From the NCBI RefSeq assembly GCF_017830045.1, contig NZ_JAEDXU010000001.1, positions 620,001 through 684,000 on the forward strand: DNA of 64,000 bases, given 5' to 3'. This stretch comes from Enterococcus larvae. Its GTDB lineage: Bacteria > Bacillota > Bacilli > Lactobacillales > Enterococcaceae. The notes beneath the pieces were generated by a model, which was not told the DNA's origin, made no database searches, and saw nothing but the letters and a program-made list of their open reading frames with translations. Made by a program: the position numbers and the translations under genes. Shown here piece after piece: positions 36,237-43,359 of this stretch; position 1 is the first letter of the stretch, and the number at the start of each line of letters is the position of its first letter.

Positions 36237-37739
36237 ATGGAACGACTGCTTTCTACTAAAATAGCTCGAAGAATCCTGTTATTGAATTGGCTCTATGGTG
36301 CAGAAGATTGGATCACAGCAGAACGCTTGGCAGCTAAGCTTCATTGCTCTGTAAAAACAGTATTCAAAGACTGTGATTACTTAGAATCCAGCTGGAAAAA
36401 TCATTTGACTATCGATATTTCAAAAAAGAATGGTTTGAAAATGTCAATTTCCTCTAATCACTCTGTTCATGATATTTATGCAGATATCCTTAAAAGCTCA
36501 GATGCCTTCACTTTATTGGAAGCGGTTTTTTTCAACCCCGGAGAAAGCTCAGACGAATTAGAAAAAAGATGCTTTATGAGTAACTCCACCCTCTATCGCC
36601 TCTACAGAAAAATAAACATCCCATTAAAGGAAAGAAACCTGCTTCTTGAAAGAAATCCCTTTGTATTATCAGGGAACAATGAACGGGAAATTCGTTATTT
36701 TTTCTCTTATTATTTTGTTGAGGTATATGGACTTCATCGTTGGCCCTTCAACTATGAAAAAGAAAAAATTTTGAAGCTTGTGGAAAAATTGAATGAAGAT
36801 TTTCAACTTTATCTCAGTGATATCCGTCTCATTCACCTAGTTTTTTTAGTCGCTGTAACACTTACAAGGCTTGAGCAAGGGTATGCCCCAGAGGATATGA
36901 TAAGCAAAGCTGTGTTCAAAACCAGAATCGGCGCTGTTACTGCAGACGAATATAAAAATGAACTATTGCCGTTTATCAGTGACCTGGATATTTCGCTAGG
37001 TTCAGATTGGTATGAAGATTTTAGCTACACAGTTTTTTGGTGGCTGTCTTGCTGGAAAACAACTGAAGAAGATCAGGTACAGAATTCTGTTGATTTTCTG
37101 ATTGATGAAGTTGTAGATAGCTTGCAGATTTCAATTGATGAACGCAGTCGGACAAAAATCTCCAAAATCATTAGAAATATCTATTGCCTTCATCAAATAT
37201 ATCCTTATAAGAAGCATATCATCTATTCGCGCTTTCTTTATTCCGGGAAATCGATCAAGCAAAATTTCATCCTCCTATCTGCCTTTACTTCCAAAGCATT
37301 GGCCAGATTGGAAAAGGAAAGTAGTTTTCCCTGGAAAACAATGTACTTGAATGAAATTCTCCATTGCCTCATGCTTTATTGGCAGGACCTGCCGACACAA
37401 TTGTACAAAAAAAGAGGTCGTGTTTCCATCACTGTTTTAAGCGATTTGGGCAAGGAACATGCAGAGGTTATGGGCTCTATCATTCGCATGACCTTTTCAA
37501 CTAACGTTGTTGTTACAACCCAGACACTCTCGCTTTTAAATACACAAAAAATAGACTCGATTGAAAAAAGCGACCTTTATGTCAGCAATCACCAGATTCA
37601 ATACCTAACTGGTGAGCGCGTTGTTGTCGTTGAGGATATCCTTTCGCAGCGAAATATCGTTGAACTACGAAAGATTATTGAACAAAATCAGCTGCAAACA
37701 TTCAAACGAGCAAAAAGACAGGCGATGGTTTCCAAATAA
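36237..37739 (+). CDS. Mga-like transcriptional regulator (copy 2)
   Basis: This 500-residue paralogue aligns along its whole length with the regulator at 34233. Shared segments include ARRILLLNWLYGAEDW, YPYKKHIIYSRFLYSGKSIK and SDLGKEHAEVMGSIIRMTF. The domains are the same: N-terminal HTH (ITAERLAAKLHCSVKTVFKD), PRD-like middle, EIIB-like end. The ATG at 36225 abuts AAGGAG without spacing, so I take ATG 36237, though its spacing is long. No target gene remains beside it, which fits loss of a second sortase-like gene. Regulation of the remaining surface protein by both copies is possible. Confidence 0.82.
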   Translation: MERLLSTKIARRILLLNWLYGAEDWITAERLAAKLHCSVKTVFKDCDYLESSWKNHLTIDISKKNGLKMSISSNHSVHDIYADILKSSDAFTLLEAVFFNPGESSDELEKRCFMSNSTLYRLYRKINIPLKERNLLLERNPFVLSGNNEREIRYFFSYYFVEVYGLHRWPFNYEKEKILKLVEKLNEDFQLYLSDIRLIHLVFLVAVTLTRLEQGYAPEDMISKAVFKTRIGAVTADEYKNELLPFISDLDISLGSDWYEDFSYTVFWWLSCWKTTEEDQVQNSVDFLIDEVVDSLQISIDERSRTKISKIIRNIYCLHQIYPYKKHIIYSRFLYSGKSIKQNFILLSAFTSKALARLEKESSFPWKTMYLNEILHCLMLYWQDLPTQLYKKRGRVSITVLSDLGKEHAEVMGSIIRMTFSTNVVVTTQTLSLLNTQKIDSIEKSDLYVSNHQIQYLTGERVVVVEDILSQRNIVELRKIIEQNQLQTFKRAKRQAMVSK

Positions 37740-37855
37740 ACTTGGAAATCATCACCTGATTTTCATTCTTTCAACTTGCTATCGAATATTGGATAAGCAT
37801 ATTTTTCATTACATTTGGTTATAATCATTTCCGATATTTTTTTCTTGAAAAAAAG

Positions 37856-37884
37856 TTGACAACCTATGGTCTATACGTTATTCT
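37856..37884 (+). promoter_or_regulatory. tRNA-Thr promoter
   Basis: -35 TTGACA (37856-37861) and -10 TATTCT (37879-37884) are 17 bp apart and about 20 bp before the tRNA. Confidence 0.75.
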
Positions 37885-37904
37885 GTATCTTGTGTGAGAT
37901 ATAT

Positions 37905-37977
37905 GCCGCCTTAGCTCAGTTGGTAGAGCACCACCATGGTAAGGTGGGGGTCGCCGGTTCGAGCCCGGCAGGTGGCT
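37905..37977 (+). tRNA. tRNA-Thr (anticodon GGT)
   Basis: The 73-nt cloverleaf folds fully. The acceptor GCCGCCT pairs with AGGTGGC, the D-arm is GCTC/GAGC, the anticodon stem is CCACC/GGTGG with loop ATGGTAA, and the T-arm is GCCGG/CCGGC. The anticodon GGT reads ACC and ACT. CCA is not encoded. A promoter and a terminator flank it, so it is a single-gene unit. Confidence 0.95.
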
Positions 37978-37987
37978 TCATGTTACA

Positions 37988-38028
37988 GCTTTGAATCCTT
38001 TGTATAACAAGAGATTCAGAGCTTTTTT
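37988..38028 (+). terminator. tRNA-Thr terminator
   Basis: GCTTTGAATC and GATTCAGAGC form a stem with one mismatch, followed by TTTTTTATTT. Confidence 0.75.
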
Positions 38029-38158
38029 ATTTGTCTTTACACAAAAAATCCACACTTCTAAATCACTTAAGTCTCTTATTAGAAGAGCAAGCTCTCTTAG
38101 AATGCCCTATCTATGATATAGCATGGATGATTACAATTGTAGGTTCATGATAATTAAC

Positions 38159-38206
38159 AAAAAAATGGAGCCTCAAACATAGATACGTTTGAGGCTCCAT
38201 TTTTTT
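38159..38206. terminator. rpoN terminator
   Basis: ATGGAGCCTCAAAC and GTTTGAGGCTCCAT form a perfect 14-bp stem flanked by A7/T7. It overlaps the rpoN stop by one or two bases and can work in both directions. Confidence 0.9.
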
Positions 38207-39533
38207 AGTCGTATCTCTTTCGTTTAGATGATGATGGAATGTTCAATGCTTCCCGATATTTTGCTACCGTTCGTCGAGCAATTTCAATATTGCTCTCTTT
38301 TAGCTTTTCAACCAGCTTTTGATCTGAGATTGGCTTCGCTTTATCTTCTTGTTCAATCAACAGCTTGATTTGTTTCTTCACATCACTGACAGAAGTATCT
38401 TCTCCATCGTTATCTGAGCTAGCTAAGCCTTGTGAGAAGAACGAACGCAATTCGAATGAACCAAAATCCGTTTCCAGATACTTTCCGTTAACGGTTCGAC
38501 TAACTGTAGATTCATGAATATCCAGCTTCTCAGCAATCTCTTTCAGTGTCATTGGTTTCAACGGACGTTCAGGCTTCATGAAGAAATCCTGTTGACGCTC
38601 AACAATCTCTGTCCCAACCCTCAAAATCGTATCTCCACGCTGAACCATTGTTTTCTGCAACCATTCAAATTCCTTTTTCTTTTCAGAAATATATTCTTGA
38701 ACTTCAGGATCAGCAATCTTTTCCATTTTGCTGAAATATGCTTGTTGAAAGCGAATGGTCGGCAATCCTTCCTTATTGGAAACAACGATTGGTCGTCCTT
38801 CACTGATTTTCACTTTTAAGTCTGGTCGAATATATAGACCAGCCGTCGAGCCAAATACATTTCCCGGTGAAGGGGTAAGTGTCTGTACATAATCAAAAAC
38901 CTCTTGTACCTCTGACAGCTCAATGTCAAATTTCTTACTTATCAGTGACCACTTCCGATTAGCAAAAGCTTCAAACTCTTCTTCAATAATAATATATGCC
39001 AATGCGGGAGAGCGGTCGTCTCTCTCAACTTGAAGCAACAGGCATTCTCTCAAGTCTCTCGCACCGACACCGGCAGGATCTAGTTGCTGTAAAAGAACCA
39101 ATGCATCCAAAATCTGAATTGCATCTGCTCCGGTTTGTTCAGCTGCCTTCTCAAGAGATATCGTTAAGTAACCATTTAAATCAATGAATTCCGCTAAAAA
39201 AAGAACGAGCTTACGTAAAAAAGTGCCTCGATAATTCAAATGAATCTGATCGATCATATACTCAAATAGGGATAGGTGATTGTCAGGAATCTGGTTCATC
39301 AAATTGGAATCTTTTTCACTATTATATTGTCCTGATGAACTTCCTGGATAAGTAAAATCGCTTACGTTATTCTGCAGCTCAATCAAAGGATTTTCCAACG
39401 CCTTGTTTTCGATGAATACCTGAAGCTCTTCTGTATTGTACTGCAGGACTTGTATCGACTGCTGAAGCTGCTGAGTCATCGCAAGTCTTTGTACCTGCTT
39501 TTGCTGTTGAGACAAGTGCTGCTCAAATTTCAT
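38205..39533 (-). CDS. rpoN: RNA polymerase sigma-54 factor RpoN
   Basis: This 442-residue sigma factor has the Gln-rich N-terminal region I (EQHLSQQQKQVQRLAMTQQL) that meets its AAA+ activators. The core-binding domain follows. The helix-turn-helix is LKEIAEKLDIHESTVSRTV, and the C-terminal RpoN box is ARRTVAKYREAL. In enterococci sigma-54 mainly drives PTS operons with LevR/MptR-type activators; none is in this window. I choose ATG 39533 (MKFEQHLSQQ) with GGGAG upstream; a longer frame would run into the tRNA-Arg gene. Confidence 0.94.
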   Translation of the reverse strand: MKFEQHLSQQQKQVQRLAMTQQLQQSIQVLQYNTEELQVFIENKALENPLIELQNNVSDFTYPGSSSGQYNSEKDSNLMNQIPDNHLSLFEYMIDQIHLNYRGTFLRKLVLFLAEFIDLNGYLTISLEKAAEQTGADAIQILDALVLLQQLDPAGVGARDLRECLLLQVERDDRSPALAYIIIEEEFEAFANRKWSLISKKFDIELSEVQEVFDYVQTLTPSPGNVFGSTAGLYIRPDLKVKISEGRPIVVSNKEGLPTIRFQQAYFSKMEKIADPEVQEYISEKKKEFEWLQKTMVQRGDTILRVGTEIVERQQDFFMKPERPLKPMTLKEIAEKLDIHESTVSRTVNGKYLETDFGSFELRSFFSQGLASSDNDGEDTSVSDVKKQIKLLIEQEDKAKPISDQKLVEKLKESNIEIARRTVAKYREALNIPSSSKRKRYD

Positions 39534-39592
39534 AAATTTCAATCTCCCACTTGTTTTTTTTCGTAATATCCGATAAACTAGTATTCGTGCTT

Positions 39593-39664
39593 GCGCCCTT
39601 AGTGTAGTGGATATCACGTAAGATTCCGGTTCTTGAGACGGGGGTTCGATTCCCTCAGGGCGCG
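39593..39664 (+). tRNA. tRNA-Arg (anticodon CCG), prophage attachment gene
   Basis: The 72-nt cloverleaf has acceptor GCGCCCT/AGGGCGC, anticodon stem TAAGA/TCTTG with loop TTCCGGT (anticodon CCG, codon CGG), and T-arm GGGGG/CCCTC. CCA is not encoded. The prophage begins right after its 3' end. tRNA 3' ends are common phage integration sites, and the intact tRNA implies that the phage restores the 3' half. Confidence 0.93.
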
Positions 39665-39770
39665 TTATTTCAAACGTATTTTATTATACTTCTATTGACC
39701 AAACCTTATTATTATTGGTTTCATAGAGGATTATAACATACTTTTACTTCCCTTATAAAACTCTATTTTT

Positions 39771-39790
39771 GGGTGGATTTGGGTGGATTT
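39771..39790. repeat. Direct repeat GGGTGGATTT x2, possible integrase arm sites
   Basis: Two adjacent exact 10-bp copies lie about 110 bp from the tRNA-Arg end. Tyrosine integrases often bind such short repeats near the core. Confidence 0.4.
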
Positions 39791-39925
39791 TGATAAAAAA
39801 TTTATTTGTCGGTCAACTTTAATGAAAATATAAAATAACACCTTGCCTATTTCTTGTCAGAGATAGGCTTTTCTTTATTTCGAATCCTTACTTAGATTAA
39901 AATGCAATTTCCTTCAAAAACATAA

Positions 39926-39956
39926 AAAAACCACCTCCGAAGAAGTGGTTAAAAAA
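39926..39956 (-). terminator. Terminator of the two-gene cargo operon
   Basis: On the minus strand AACCACTTCTTCGGAGGTGG folds around a TTCGG-type loop and is followed by seven Ts. It is about 140 bp after the ImmA-type gene. Confidence 0.8.
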
Positions 39957-40097
39957 GGAGTATTACTCAATAAGAGTAAAATGAAAAATAAAAAGGTTGT
40001 TGTTGGTTGACTTCATCCTAACAAATCATCTGTTGGCTGTCAATAAAAGGTACTTAAAAGCCCCTTTCAAGATGACTCCTATAACATGAACTGATTA

Positions 40098-41234
40098 TCA
40101 TTTAATTAATTTGAGCACAGGTCGCTGCTTTTCTTCGTCATCAAAATCATTTATTGAAGCCCCAATGATTTTTTCTAGTTCATCTCTAGGCATTTTAAAA
40201 GAAAGATTTAGTTCGTTACGTTGCAAAACATTATTTTCAACAATCATCGAATAAACTCTCTCCAATAAATCAGGCTTTTCTACTCTCAATTCATCATCAT
40301 ATGGTTCTTTTGTTTTCCATTTTTTCCACGAAATCTTTTTATTTAGATACAGCCTCTGATCGTCATTAATTAAACCAAGAGAGTGTGTTTTGAAAACCAT
40401 TGCTTGAATAGAAACTTTCCAATATTTTTTTAAGTCTACATAATACTCTAAATTGGTTGACAATAAAGAATCTGAAAATGCTTGCGAAGGTAGCAAAAAA
40501 TGGGAAGCAAACATATTTGCCTGCCTCTCGATTGTACTTTTCAATTCTTGAGAGGAATAATCATGAATACTTTCAACACTATTATGCAATATAATATGTC
40601 CCAGCTCATGAGCAACATTAAACCTTCTCCTGACAGCAGATTCGCCATTGTCCGTGAGCATTATAAACGGTCTATCAACTATCCATCTCGATACTGCATC
40701 TAAGTGCTTATCAGACATATTCGCTTCTGATATTACAACGCCATTTTTCTCTGCTAACTTCACTAAATTGTCAACTGGGGAAACCGAATCGATTCCCCAC
40801 ACATCTCTTAGTTCACTAGCTTTAAGTGCAATATCTTCTTCAGTAATATTATGGATATCTTTTTCAACAAGTTCAGGTAAATTAATATCCGGGAAGTTTA
40901 CGTATTTAGATAATATTTTGAAAATTTCGTATAGGTATTTCAAACGTTCTTTTTGCATGTCTCTAACCTTTTTCGTAGCGGCACTTTGACTTCTGAAATA
41001 AATTGCCCCCGAATGAACTTCGGATATGTCTGCTGAAAAAAAGTTTCTAGGAAAATTTAGAACTGTAATTAAGCGCAGCAAGCTCTCAGCCTTTGGTTTT
41101 GTTTTACCTGTTTCATAGTTTGAGATCATTTGCCTAGATAATCCAGACTTTTCACCTAGATCTTTCATAGTCATCCCTCTTGCTATTCGAGCTGATGTTA
41201 GCTGTTTAGGATTAAACTCCATCCTCGTTTGCAT
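40098..41234 (-). CDS. XRE helix-turn-helix plus ImmA/IrrE-type metallopeptidase
   Basis: This 378-residue protein has an XRE/Cro HTH at about residues 8-62 (TMKDLGEKSGLSRQMISNYE). An ImmA/IrrE (COG2856) zinc-peptidase domain follows at about 150-260, with the active-site helix FNVAHELGHIILH (HExxH). About 90 residues at the C-terminus match nothing I know. Proteins of this build act as phage repressor-cleaving regulators or as the antitoxin-like half of two-gene defence or TA modules. ATG 41234 follows GAGGTGAAGAAT and overlaps the partner gene by 23 bp, so the two are translationally coupled. It lies between the lysis genes and att, a known cargo position. Confidence 0.85.
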   Translation of the reverse strand: MQTRMEFNPKQLTSARIARGMTMKDLGEKSGLSRQMISNYETGKTKPKAESLLRLITVLNFPRNFFSADISEVHSGAIYFRSQSAATKKVRDMQKERLKYLYEIFKILSKYVNFPDINLPELVEKDIHNITEEDIALKASELRDVWGIDSVSPVDNLVKLAEKNGVVISEANMSDKHLDAVSRWIVDRPFIMLTDNGESAVRRRFNVAHELGHIILHNSVESIHDYSSQELKSTIERQANMFASHFLLPSQAFSDSLLSTNLEYYVDLKKYWKVSIQAMVFKTHSLGLINDDQRLYLNKKISWKKWKTKEPYDDELRVEKPDLLERVYSMIVENNVLQRNELNLSFKMPRDELEKIIGASINDFDDEEKQRPVLKLIK

Positions 41235-41877
41235 ATTCTTCACCTCTTCTAATCAATTCTTCTGCTTCAGACGTGAAAGTTAAATGTAAGTCGTCTTTAA
41301 TATCTTTAGGATTTGTTAGCAGCACAGGTGCATTAGTTATATCCACTTGATCAATCCAGCCCACAACATTAATATCTGGTAGACCAAGTCTAACAAAATC
41401 TAGTTTATGGTCTCTACCGCCATATGTCAACAACAAAAAAGGCGGGGTACTTTCATCGTATTTGACATTAATATCCTCTGGTTTATCGAATAAAGTATAC
41501 TGTTTATTCAACAAGCTTCCTCTGTTTCGGAAAATAGCTTTTTTCGGTACTGAATCTTTAGTTAAAACTTTGGATGGAGTTAAAATAGCACCTTTTGTTT
41601 CTACCATTAGATACGTGTGACCATTCTTATACCGACTGCTTGCTTTATCAGCAATCTCATGTCGGATATTAGAACTATGTAAAACTTGCTTAATTCCGAC
41701 ATCAACCAACCCGTGCCTAACATGTCCCCATACTTTTTTCATTTCTGGTCTTTGAAATACTTTTTCTTTGGCAACCAGTTCATCTAAAAAGCGATACGCC
41801 TCCCTAATACTTAGCGATAATACACCAGATAGTTTAGGGTCACAATTACTTTTTAAGTGATTTGACAATAATTCCAT
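41212..41877 (-). CDS. Unrecognised partner of the XRE-ImmA protein
   Basis: I do not recognise this 221-residue protein. It is soluble, with no signal peptide or TM helix. The N-terminal half is helical (REAYRFLDELVAKEKVFQRP). The central region has TYLMVETKGAILTP and an aromatic/charged core, and the C-terminus is acidic (EELIRRGEEYANEDGV). It is the first gene of a two-gene operon and overlaps the XRE-ImmA gene by 23 bp. A palindromic operator (41890-41919) lies directly upstream. Operon order and coupling suggest a toxin or effector controlled by the downstream protein. The ribosome site is GGAGAG. Confidence 0.7.
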   Translation of the reverse strand: MELLSNHLKSNCDPKLSGVLSLSIREAYRFLDELVAKEKVFQRPEMKKVWGHVRHGLVDVGIKQVLHSSNIRHEIADKASSRYKNGHTYLMVETKGAILTPSKVLTKDSVPKKAIFRNRGSLLNKQYTLFDKPEDINVKYDESTPPFLLLTYGGRDHKLDFVRLGLPDINVVGWIDQVDITNAPVLLTNPKDIKDDLHLTFTSEAEELIRRGEEYANEDGV

Positions 41878-41889
41878 ATAATCTCTCCT

Positions 41890-41919
41890 CTATTAACATC
41901 ATACATACTATGTTAATAG
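41890..41919. promoter_or_regulatory. Palindromic operator of the cargo operon
   Basis: CTATTAACAT and ATGTTAATAG are perfect 10-bp arms separated by 10 bp, directly before the ribosome site of the first gene. A TTGACA (41941-41946, minus strand) upstream could be the -35. The XRE protein is the likely binder. Confidence 0.7.
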
Positions 41920-42014
41920 TTTGCCATTTTTTTAAAAATTTGTCAACACATAAACACAAAACCAATTATTTGGCTTCCATGTCAGTTACCACTTTAGAGG
42001 TTGTGAAAAATATA

Positions 42015-42042
42015 TTAAAAAAGCCGCTCCCGAAGGAACGGC
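42015..42042 (-). terminator. Terminator of the phage late operon
   Basis: On the minus strand GCCGTTCCTTCGGGAGCGGC is followed by six Ts. It lies about 70 bp after the endolysin stop. Confidence 0.85.
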
Positions 42043-42113
42043 AATGAGTTTATTTCTATGAGGTTTCATAGGGTAACTAAAGTATACTATCGTGGAAATC
42101 CACTGTCAAAGAT

Positions 42114-42932
42114 TTATCCTCTGATCAAATGCTGCACATCCCAAGTGCTGAGCCATACACGACCGCCAGTTTTAAATTGTACTGGAATCCAGTAGTAACT
42201 CCCGCTACCATAAGCACCTTTTCCAATGCTTGAAATACTACTTTCTTCTATAATAAAGTGGCTTCCTTTCTGGGTTGTTTGATTGGCTAGTGTATTACCG
42301 TTCTTGTCTGTCAAAGTGATATCCGCACAAGCGATGCCGTTATCTGTCCAATCAAACTCTACCGGCACAAGATCATTGCACCGTACTTGCCAAATGCCGT
42401 TGACGTATTGCAGATCATCTACTTGATAAACTTTGTTCTTTCCAGACGGTTGAGCTGGCTTCGATTCATTAACTGTATTATCTGGACTTCCTGATAAACG
42501 ATAAACCGATTCACGAGGCTTGTCGTTATATACCCACCATAGATTATAATTATCTATCGTCACACCATCATTACCTGAATTGCAATGGATCATTGAATTT
42601 GCATCAGTCATGATCATCACGTGCCCGAAAGCACCCCACGAGCCGCTACCATCACGCGGACCCCAGATGACAACATCCCCTCGTTTTGCATCGAATGTCC
42701 CATCAACGGCATCGTGAATCAGATTGTATCCTATGCTCGGCAAAGCTGTTTTCAGACTTTCTGTAGTATTGGTTAGACTCAAACCTAGCGCCTTGCTCAC
42801 TGCTGAGCTGCAATCATATTCAATTCGACCATCACGATCCGCATCATTCCCATATCGATCACCCATGTCATAGTAAGCAGGAATTGCTTTTAGATCATTC
42901 ATTATTTTGATACTTGATTCAATATCAGCCAT
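42114..42932 (-). CDS. Endolysin: peptidoglycan amidohydrolase (NlpC/P60-like) with C-terminal wall-binding domain
   Basis: The 272-residue lysin has a catalytic domain of the Amidase_5/NlpC-P60 type at residues 1-150. The cysteine is in IEYDCSSAVSKALG, the histidine in AFGHVMIMTD, and KRGDVVIWGP lies between them. A linker rich in Pro/Ser/Asn follows, then about 110 residues resembling an SH3-like wall-binding module (VYQVDDLQYVNGIWQVRC). It has no signal peptide, so export depends on the holin. Its ATG shares one base with the holin stop (TAATG), which couples their translation. Last gene of the late operon. Confidence 0.88.
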   Translation of the reverse strand: MADIESSIKIMNDLKAIPAYYDMGDRYGNDADRDGRIEYDCSSAVSKALGLSLTNTTESLKTALPSIGYNLIHDAVDGTFDAKRGDVVIWGPRDGSGSWGAFGHVMIMTDANSMIHCNSGNDGVTIDNYNLWWVYNDKPRESVYRLSGSPDNTVNESKPAQPSGKNKVYQVDDLQYVNGIWQVRCNDLVPVEFDWTDNGIACADITLTDKNGNTLANQTTQKGSHFIIEESSISSIGKGAYGSGSYYWIPVQFKTGGRVWLSTWDVQHLIRG

Positions 42933-43339
42933 TACTCATCCTCCTTTTCTGTACTGTCCCTAATTTGCAAAAAGAACTGCGTCAGTTTTTCTGGCAGTGG
43001 TAGGAATTCTGAAATATTTTCCAGCAACGAGATTCCCTCATTTGCGATATAAAACATAATAACTACCTCGCGCAAAGGAATGCTGTTGCCTGTTAGTTTT
43101 TCTAACTCAACAGCCAAGGCAATGACAACAAAGATCATTACCTTCTTCATCAACCCGATGAAGCCAATCGCACTTGATAAATCCTTTCGCTTGATTCCTT
43201 TCGCGATGCCAGTTAGATAATCTAATACGACTAAAAACATGATGACATGCAAGATCGTATCCATCCCACCTAAAAAGCCGACCGCAATACCACCAATCAG
43301 CCCAAAAACCATACTTATTGAATTAAAATATTTTTCCAT
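42932..43339 (-). CDS. Phage holin (toxin-secretion/lysis holin family)
   Basis: This 135-residue protein has hydrophobic helices at about residues 10-26, 30-48 and 65-84, with the family segment LDYLTGIAKGIKRKDLSSAIG and a charged C-terminus ending EKEDE. It forms holes in the membrane that release the endolysin. It lies directly before the endolysin gene. The N-terminus MEKYFNSISM follows GGAGAG. Confidence 0.88.
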   Translation of the reverse strand: MEKYFNSISMVFGLIGGIAVGFLGGMDTILHVIMFLVVLDYLTGIAKGIKRKDLSSAIGFIGLMKKVMIFVVIALAVELEKLTGNSIPLREVVIMFYIANEGISLLENISEFLPLPEKLTQFFLQIRDSTEKEDE

Positions 43340-43359
43340 GTGTCACTCTCCTAATTTAT

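Larger units (their letters stand above)
39665..40097. other. att-proximal non-coding region
   Basis: This 433-bp stretch holds no gene. It carries a GGGTGGATTT direct repeat (39771 and 39781), which could be integrase arm sites, and a strong hairpin terminator at 39926-39956. Confidence 0.5.

Noticed and set aside
38205-39617. Longer rpoN frame starting at 39617
   Set aside because: The extension overlaps the tRNA-Arg gene and lacks a ribosome site; MKFEQHLSQQ at 39533 matches the sigma-54 N-terminus.
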